Shown in pieces: positions 5,154 through 8,525 of a stretch of DNA of 8,525 nt (position 1 is the stretch's first letter; the number at the start of each line of letters is the position of its first letter). Position numbers and translations under genes: made by a program. Source of the stretch: Archaeoglobi archaeon (GTDB taxonomy: Archaea; Halobacteriota; Archaeoglobi; Archaeoglobales; Archaeoglobaceae). Where the stretch lies: positions 1 through 8,525 of the forward strand of contig QNUZ01000100.1 of NCBI GenBank assembly GCA_004347865.1, read 5' to 3'. The notes beneath the pieces were generated by a model, which worked only from the letters and a program-made list of their open reading frames with translations, did not search any database and had not been told where the DNA came from.

Positions 5154-5402
5154 CGCTGGAAACGAGTTGGGTGTGGATATATGGAGCGGGTTCGTCCTGA
5201 GGGAGAATAAGGCTGTTGAGGATCCTGATGAACTCGAGGGTTCGAGGCCGTTGAATCCCAAGAACTGCGTATGTCATCAAAGATTGCGCAGCTCAGAACC
5301 CAAATCTTGACCTCTATGGTGGTCTTTAAGCGAGCTAGAATGCTTTTGGAGGCACGAATCTTCAAGCTTCAGCCACGAAAAGTATCAAGTTTAAAACTAA
5401 AA
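5154..5402. other. gene-free stretch, possibly further decayed mobile DNA
   Basis: I see no intact gene here. The plus strand holds an open frame without a start from about 5237 to the TGA at 5437-5439, containing LLEARIFKLQPRK, which faintly recalls TnpB tails; upstream in the same frame GCGYMERVRPEGE is followed by several stops. An imperfect hairpin, GGGTTC with GAATCCC, lies near 5234-5256. A second tnpB remnant on the plus strand is possible but weakly supported. Confidence 0.25.
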
Positions 5403-5403
5403 G

Positions 5404-5412
5404 TTTTTATAC
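5404..5412 (+). promoter_or_regulatory. TATA box of the cooC operon
   Basis: TTTTTATAC is centred about 27 bases ahead of the ATG at 5435, so transcription should begin at or within a base or two of the start codon: a leaderless mRNA. No Shine-Dalgarno sequence is present, in agreement. Confidence 0.65.
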
Positions 5413-5434
5413 GCCCCCAAGAACTATCCAAAAT

Positions 5435-6181
5435 ATGAAAATAGCCATTTCAGGGAAAGGTGGGGTTGGAAAAACTACGCTCTCTGCTGTACTTGCACAT
5501 TTGTTCGCCAAAGATGGATACAAAGTTACTGCTATCGATTGCGATACTGCTATGAATTTACCCTCTGCTCTCGGGATAAAAAAGAAATTAAAACCGCTAT
5601 CAGAGCTTAAGGAGATAATTGAGAACCGCGTTGTTGGACCTTTGGGAACCTACAAGCTCAATCCAAAAGTTGATGATATTTTCGAAGCCTATTCCGAATA
5701 CAATGAAGATGGTGTTCGTGTTCTCGTTCTAGGAACTATCGAAAAAGGCGGTGAGGGTTGTTTTTGTCCTGAAAATGCCTTTTTAAGGGCTATACTAAGA
5801 CATGCGATCTTCAAGGAAAGGGATGTGTTAATACTAGACATGGAAGCTGGCATCGAGCATCTCGGAAGGGGGACCGCAAGAGGCGTCGATCTACTGATCG
5901 CAGTTGTTGAACCTGGAAGCAGGGCCTTTGAAACCTTAGAGAGAATTGAAAAACTTGCAAAAGATATAGGAATTGAAAAAATTGCAGTGGTTGTAAATAA
6001 GTACATTGAGTCCGAAGAAGCAAAAAGAATGATCGAAGGGATTAAGCACCCAGTTCTGGGGAGGGTTCCATTCAACGAGTGCTTCATAAAAGCAGACATA
6101 AACAACGTCCCGCCCTACAAGGTTTGCAATCTCCAGCCATTCATTGAGATAAAAGCAGAGATCGAAAGAATATGCAAATAG
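5435..6181 (+). CDS. cooC: CooC-family CO dehydrogenase maturation ATPase
   Basis: A 248-residue MinD/SIMIBI-class ATPase of the CooC type, which in characterised members binds nickel and drives its ATP-dependent insertion into the C-cluster of carbon monoxide dehydrogenase. Visible motifs: deviant Walker A GKGGVGKTT (residues 7-15, signature Lys8), switch I region AIDCDTAMNLPSALG (33-47), the CooC-specific GCFCPENAFLR (108-118) with Cys109 and Cys111, which form the metal site across the dimer, and the Walker B/switch II stretch VLILDMEAGIEHLGRGT (131-147). VVVNKY (near 186) is the base-recognition strand. Length is normal for the family. It starts a leaderless operon and overlaps the DUF166 gene by 10 bases. 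No CO dehydrogenase gene lies in the window, so its client is inferred. Some relatives serve other nickel or Fe-S enzymes. Confidence 0.88.
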   Translation: MKIAISGKGGVGKTTLSAVLAHLFAKDGYKVTAIDCDTAMNLPSALGIKKKLKPLSELKEIIENRVVGPLGTYKLNPKVDDIFEAYSEYNEDGVRVLVLGTIEKGGEGCFCPENAFLRAILRHAIFKERDVLILDMEAGIEHLGRGTARGVDLLIAVVEPGSRAFETLERIEKLAKDIGIEKIAVVVNKYIESEEAKRMIEGIKHPVLGRVPFNECFIKADINNVPPYKVCNLQPFIEIKAEIERICK

Positions 6182-6831
6182 GAGTGGTCGTAAGAAAGGG
6201 AAAGAACAGGAGAGCAATAGAACTCTTTTCGAGATTTTTCGAGGTTAAGGTTTATGAAGTCGAGAGAGATCTTCCGGCACTCGTTGAGAATCCAAAAGAC
6301 TACTTGAACTTACCCGAAGACTTCAGACCTGAGCTAATAGTTTCATACCTTTTACACCCGGACTTGAACCTCGAACTCATAAGACAGGCCTCTGAAAGGG
6401 GCGTTAAGCTTCTCGTGATCTCTGGTGGAGCTAAAAGTGGATCTTACAAACAATTGCGGGATGAAGGGGAAAGGGTGGGAGTTAGAATCCTGTGGGATGA
6501 GATCTGCTGCGCAACTCCAAAGATTGAGAATCATCCGTTCTTCGAGCTTTTTGGGGGGCCCGAATTCGAAATAGAGATCGAAAACGGAATAATAAAGGAT
6601 GTTAAGGTTAAAAGATCCTCCTTCTGCGGTTCGACTTACTACGTTGCCGAAAAAATTAAAGGATTGAGAATCGAAGAGGCCCCATCAAAGGCCGGCTACT
6701 ACACACAGATCTTTCCGTGCGTGGCTTCGAGGGGTCTTACTGGAGGTATCCACAAAGCAGCACGTGCTCACAAAAGGGCCGTTGAAAAAGCTATCGAACG
6801 TGCTCTGGCTAGGTCCTCTGAGAATAGCTAA
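6172..6831 (+). CDS. DUF166 (COG1810) family protein
   Basis: A 219-residue protein that fits the mostly archaeal DUF166 family, function unknown. The N-terminal half (about 1-105) has alternating strands and helices (IGVVVRKG, LIVSYLLHPDL, VKLLVISGG). The C-terminal half has the conserved-looking cysteine segments: EICCATP with Cys112 and Cys113, SSFCGSTYYVAEKIKG with Cys152, and IFPCVASRGLTGGIHKAA with Cys183. Four cysteines in three motifs look like ligands for a metal or Fe-S cluster. It starts with ATG inside the end of cooC (10-base overlap) and so is translationally coupled to it, which suggests work on the same metalloenzyme, perhaps as scaffold, metal donor or chaperone. That role is inferred only from position. 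The 3' end overlaps the convergent deoxyhypusine synthase gene by 23 bases. Confidence 0.75.
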   Translation: MQIGVVVRKGKNRRAIELFSRFFEVKVYEVERDLPALVENPKDYLNLPEDFRPELIVSYLLHPDLNLELIRQASERGVKLLVISGGAKSGSYKQLRDEGERVGVRILWDEICCATPKIENHPFFELFGGPEFEIEIENGIIKDVKVKRSSFCGSTYYVAEKIKGLRIEEAPSKAGYYTQIFPCVASRGLTGGIHKAARAHKRAVEKAIERALARSSENS

Positions 6832-7801
6832 CTCTAATTTCTTTTCCAAAATAAAAAAATGGATTGGACTTTCTTTTAGCCCCTATTAATCCATGGGCCA
6901 GGATTGGTAGTGCAATTGTTGCATCCACAAAAACCTGTACTTTCCTGCTCCTAGTGTTTATTTTGCCCCAGCTGATTCCCTCCTCAAAGGTGCAACCGCT
7001 TAATCCACCGAAGTAGGGCGAGTCCGTGGTTATCTGAATAGCATAGTCGTGACCGTCGACTTCATAGCCCTTTAGCCTTGCCACCACCTCTGTCTGCTGG
7101 ATGAAGTTCTTTGGAACCCCTCCACCTATGTAAATGACCCCTGTCTTACCCGATTTCGCTACTATTTCTGTAAGCTCCTCCACGTCTTTGATCGTGTCAA
7201 CCACGCACCTTCTATTTGCAAGAGATGCACCGATGCCAATTGAACTATCAGCAATCGCCGGGCAGAAGATCGGGACGCCTTCTTCGTAAGCCGAAAGGAC
7301 TATTGAGTCCTCCTTCGCCTCTTTCTTTATTCTCTCTGCAATTCTTTCAATGATTTCCCTTGAGCTGAAAGAACCCTCAGATTCCGTGAAGATTTCCGAG
7401 ATCATAAAATCTAGCCTGTTAAATTCCTTTTCGTAAGCGAATACGTCGTAAATTCTGTCGATGCCCTCTCTGTAGAGTTCCTCATCGTTCACACAATCGC
7501 TACCTAAATAATGCTTAAATCCCAAGGCTTCGTGAAGATCGTGGAACAGGTTCGCTCCGGTTGAGACAAGAACGTCGACGAATCTGTTCCGGATTAACCA
7601 AGCTATGATTTTTCTCATTCCGGCAGGAACCATGGCCCCAGCTAGGCCCATCAAAATTGTCATGCGTTCTTCTTTTAGCATTTCAAGCCAGATTTCAAAA
7701 GCTATACCAAGCCTTCTCCCCTGAAAACCTGTTTTGGACATCGAATTTAAAAGCTCAGCAAAACTCTTGTTCGAGACTTCTATCGGAGTTGTATGTTCCA
7801 T
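6809..7801 (-). CDS. dys: deoxyhypusine synthase
   Basis: A 330-residue cytoplasmic enzyme that transfers an aminobutyl group, from spermidine in the classical reaction, to a lysine of initiation factor aIF5A; NAD is the cofactor. NAD-site and active-site segments are visible: STGANLFHDLHEALG (80-94), GGGVPKNF (226-233), TTDSPYFGGLSG (258-269) and SWGK (277-280), in which Lys280 corresponds to the catalytic lysine of eukaryotic enzymes (human Lys329). FVDATIALPIL follows, as in known synthases. Length is near that of archaeal and human enzymes. The catalytic lysine favours true deoxyhypusine synthase, but homospermidine synthase-like paralogues of this family cannot be fully excluded. It starts at ATG 7801, one base after the arginine decarboxylase stop, with an extended Shine-Dalgarno GTGATC at 7811-7806. 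Confidence 0.9.
   Translation of the reverse strand: MEHTTPIEVSNKSFAELLNSMSKTGFQGRRLGIAFEIWLEMLKEERMTILMGLAGAMVPAGMRKIIAWLIRNRFVDVLVSTGANLFHDLHEALGFKHYLGSDCVNDEELYREGIDRIYDVFAYEKEFNRLDFMISEIFTESEGSFSSREIIERIAERIKKEAKEDSIVLSAYEEGVPIFCPAIADSSIGIGASLANRRCVVDTIKDVEELTEIVAKSGKTGVIYIGGGVPKNFIQQTEVVARLKGYEVDGHDYAIQITTDSPYFGGLSGCTFEEGISWGKINTRSRKVQVFVDATIALPILAHGLIGAKRKSNPFFYFGKEIRVSYSQRT
6838..6845 (+). terminator. candidate T-rich terminator for cooC-DUF166
   Basis: TTTCTTTT begins six bases after the DUF166 stop on the plus strand and lies inside the 3' end of the opposing deoxyhypusine synthase gene. It could be an archaeal T-tract terminator, though the interrupting C weakens it. Confidence 0.3.
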
Positions 7802-7802
7802 T

Positions 7803-8360
7803 TCAGATCACAAAAACCGCTGCCGCAACTACCGTCGTGTACTCATCCACTTCTGCAGTGGCGGTAACATTAAAAGTCTTGCCCGGCTCGATGTCGAATG
7901 CTGTTCTAAGCATGTATGCCGCCATTTCTTCAGCATGCTTTCCTTCCTCACCGTTGCAGTATCCGTGATATTCGGTCAGGTAACCGTTTAAAGCCGGTGT
8001 GTCAGGAATCGCTGCTCCAACACTAGCAAAGATTTTCTTACCCTTCTCACAGCTCGTGAATCTTGACATGACGCAGAAAACGATCTGCCCCGGATAAAGC
8101 TCTTTCAATCCCTCCTCTTTGGTGATCATCTCGCATCCCGGTGGATAAATACTGCTAACCGTCACTAGGTTGAATTTCTCAATTCCGGCATCCCTTAATG
8201 CAAGCTCAAAGCTAACAAGCGGATCTCTATGTTTTCCGACACCCGAGGTGAAGAAGACCTTCTTTGGCAAAAGTCTGCCCTCAGAAGTCAGATTTAAACC
8301 GCCCGCTCTTCCAGAACCCTGTTTATATCCAACCAATTCCAAATCAGTTGTCTCGAACAT
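7803..8360 (-). CDS. pdaD: pyruvoyl-dependent arginine decarboxylase
   Basis: Converts arginine to agmatine and carbon dioxide, the first step of archaeal polyamine synthesis. The 185-residue proenzyme should cleave itself within VTVSSIYPPGC, between Ser69 and Ser70, leaving Ser70 as the pyruvoyl group on the new N-terminus; this matches the ISSIMPP site of the Methanocaldococcus jannaschii enzyme. LTEYHGYC (128-135) aligns with its LIMEYEGKC, making Glu130 the likely catalytic acid. KKVFFTSGVG (33-42) and a final strand TTVVAAAVFVI complete the fold. It is about 20 residues longer than the M. jannaschii protein at the N-terminus. An in-frame TGA stands upstream, so the ATG at 8360 is the first available start. 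It is the first gene of a pair with deoxyhypusine synthase, one base apart. Confidence 0.9.
   Translation of the reverse strand: MFETTDLELVGYKQGSGRAGGLNLTSEGRLLPKKVFFTSGVGKHRDPLVSFELALRDAGIEKFNLVTVSSIYPPGCEMITKEEGLKELYPGQIVFCVMSRFTSCEKGKKIFASVGAAIPDTPALNGYLTEYHGYCNGEEGKHAEEMAAYMLRTAFDIEPGKTFNVTATAEVDEYTTVVAAAVFVI
7806..7811 (-). promoter_or_regulatory. extended-type ribosome binding site for deoxyhypusine synthase
   Basis: GTGATC, complementary to GATCAC near the archaeal 16S 3' end, ends four bases before the ATG at 7801. It lacks the GGAGG core but pairs with the downstream part of the anti-SD, where close spacing is expected. Confidence 0.4.
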
Positions 8361-8390
8361 CTTCTTGCACCAATCGATTTGGTAACATCA

Positions 8391-8402
8391 TAGTATTTAA
8401 GC
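8391..8402 (-). promoter_or_regulatory. TATA box of the pdaD-dys operon
   Basis: GCTTAAATACTA on the minus strand predicts transcription start about 8-10 bases ahead of the ATG at 8360, so a very short leader. The intervening sequence has no strong Shine-Dalgarno motif. Confidence 0.45.
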
Positions 8403-8525
8403 TTTTCTATGATATAAACAAGCCACACGAAACGAATTTAATTATTGTCCATCCAAACTGGATTCGGGCAGTTTTAAGACAGATTTAGATTAAAAATTAA
8501 ATACTTAAAATAGTATACTATTCCC
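8403..8525. other. gene-free AT-rich edge with a 14-base palindrome
   Basis: No coding frame here looks real. AATAGTATACTATT (8509-8522) is a perfect inverted repeat next to TAAAAATTAAATACTTAAAAT, a possible promoter for a gene to the right or an operator. Too little is visible to decide. Confidence 0.3.

Noticed and set aside
5025..5210. 61-codon plus-strand open frame
   Set aside because: It runs antisense through the hairpins of the tnpB remnant and shows no recognisable protein features; most likely chance.
5224..5300. Possible C/D box guide RNA (CTGATGA near 5227) or tRNA (GGTTCGAGGCC near 5236)
   Set aside because: No downstream CTGA D box at usable spacing, and no acceptor, D or anticodon stems that would complete a tRNA.
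4907..5336. Direct repeat AGCGAGCT at 4907-4914 and 5329-5336 as element boundaries
   Set aside because: Eight bases over 430 bases is weak, and IS200/IS605 elements do not produce target duplications, so it is probably coincidence.
5018..5365. 115-codon open frame on the minus strand through the intergenic region
   Set aside because: The translation is low-complexity and rich in Arg, Ser and Pro without a fold pattern, it has no ribosome site or family resemblance, and it conflicts with the tnpB-remnant frame.
5689..6217. Minus-strand open frames inside cooC
   Set aside because: They are antisense shadows of a well-supported cooC gene and encode Ser/Leu/Phe-rich sequence without features.
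8170..8488. Plus-strand open frames over the pdaD start region
   Set aside because: They are antisense to arginine decarboxylase and its promoter and have no ribosome site or family resemblance.

Overview
The window looks like part of the chromosome of a hyperthermophilic euryarchaeon, most probably one of the Archaeoglobales. That placement is an inference. It rests on archaeal-only or archaeal-typical families (COG1395 HTH regulator, deoxyhypusine synthase, pyruvoyl-dependent arginine decarboxylase, DUF166, AMMECR1), a CooC-type CO dehydrogenase maturation ATPase, archaeal TATA promoters with very short or no leaders, and tightly packed, overlapping genes. No rRNA, tRNA, CRISPR array or intact mobile element is visible.

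Layout. (1) 1-405: the 3' part of an AMMECR1-family gene (+), entering from the left. (2) 402-1572: a minus-strand pair, an 89-residue orphan followed one base later by a radical SAM protein. (3) 1653-3081: a plus-strand pair, a COG1395 DNA-binding protein overlapping an FMN-binding flavin reductase-like protein. (4) 3078-4838: a minus-strand four-gene operon. It has two small soluble proteins and one membrane-anchored protein that all look roadblock/LC7-like, then an exported coiled-coil protein with seven N-glycosylation sequons and a C-terminal membrane anchor. I cannot assign a known system to it, and it is the best candidate for something undescribed. (5) 4851-5434: a 584-base stretch without an intact gene. 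It holds a decayed IS200/IS605-type tnpB 3' end with several hairpins, flanked by a TATA-like box and a T6 tract, so it could still make a structured omega-RNA-like transcript. (6) 5435-6831: cooC overlapping a DUF166 gene (+). (7) 6809-8360: a minus-strand pair, pyruvoyl-dependent arginine decarboxylase followed one base later by deoxyhypusine synthase. (8) 8361-8525: the promoter of that pair and a perfect 14-base palindrome, with no gene seen.

How the genes fit together. Arginine decarboxylase makes agmatine, the entry to archaeal polyamines. Deoxyhypusine synthase uses a polyamine-type donor to modify aIF5A, so the 8360-6809 pair is a short route from arginine to hypusine. CooC and DUF166 are translationally overlapped, which suggests DUF166 acts in metallocentre assembly or CO dehydrogenase maturation. 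All three convergent gene pairs overlap at their stops, so termination must take place inside the opposing genes. Three genes show the same TATA-to-ATG spacing of about 32-35 bases, which indicates leaderless mRNAs and moves two starts downstream of the longest reading frame.
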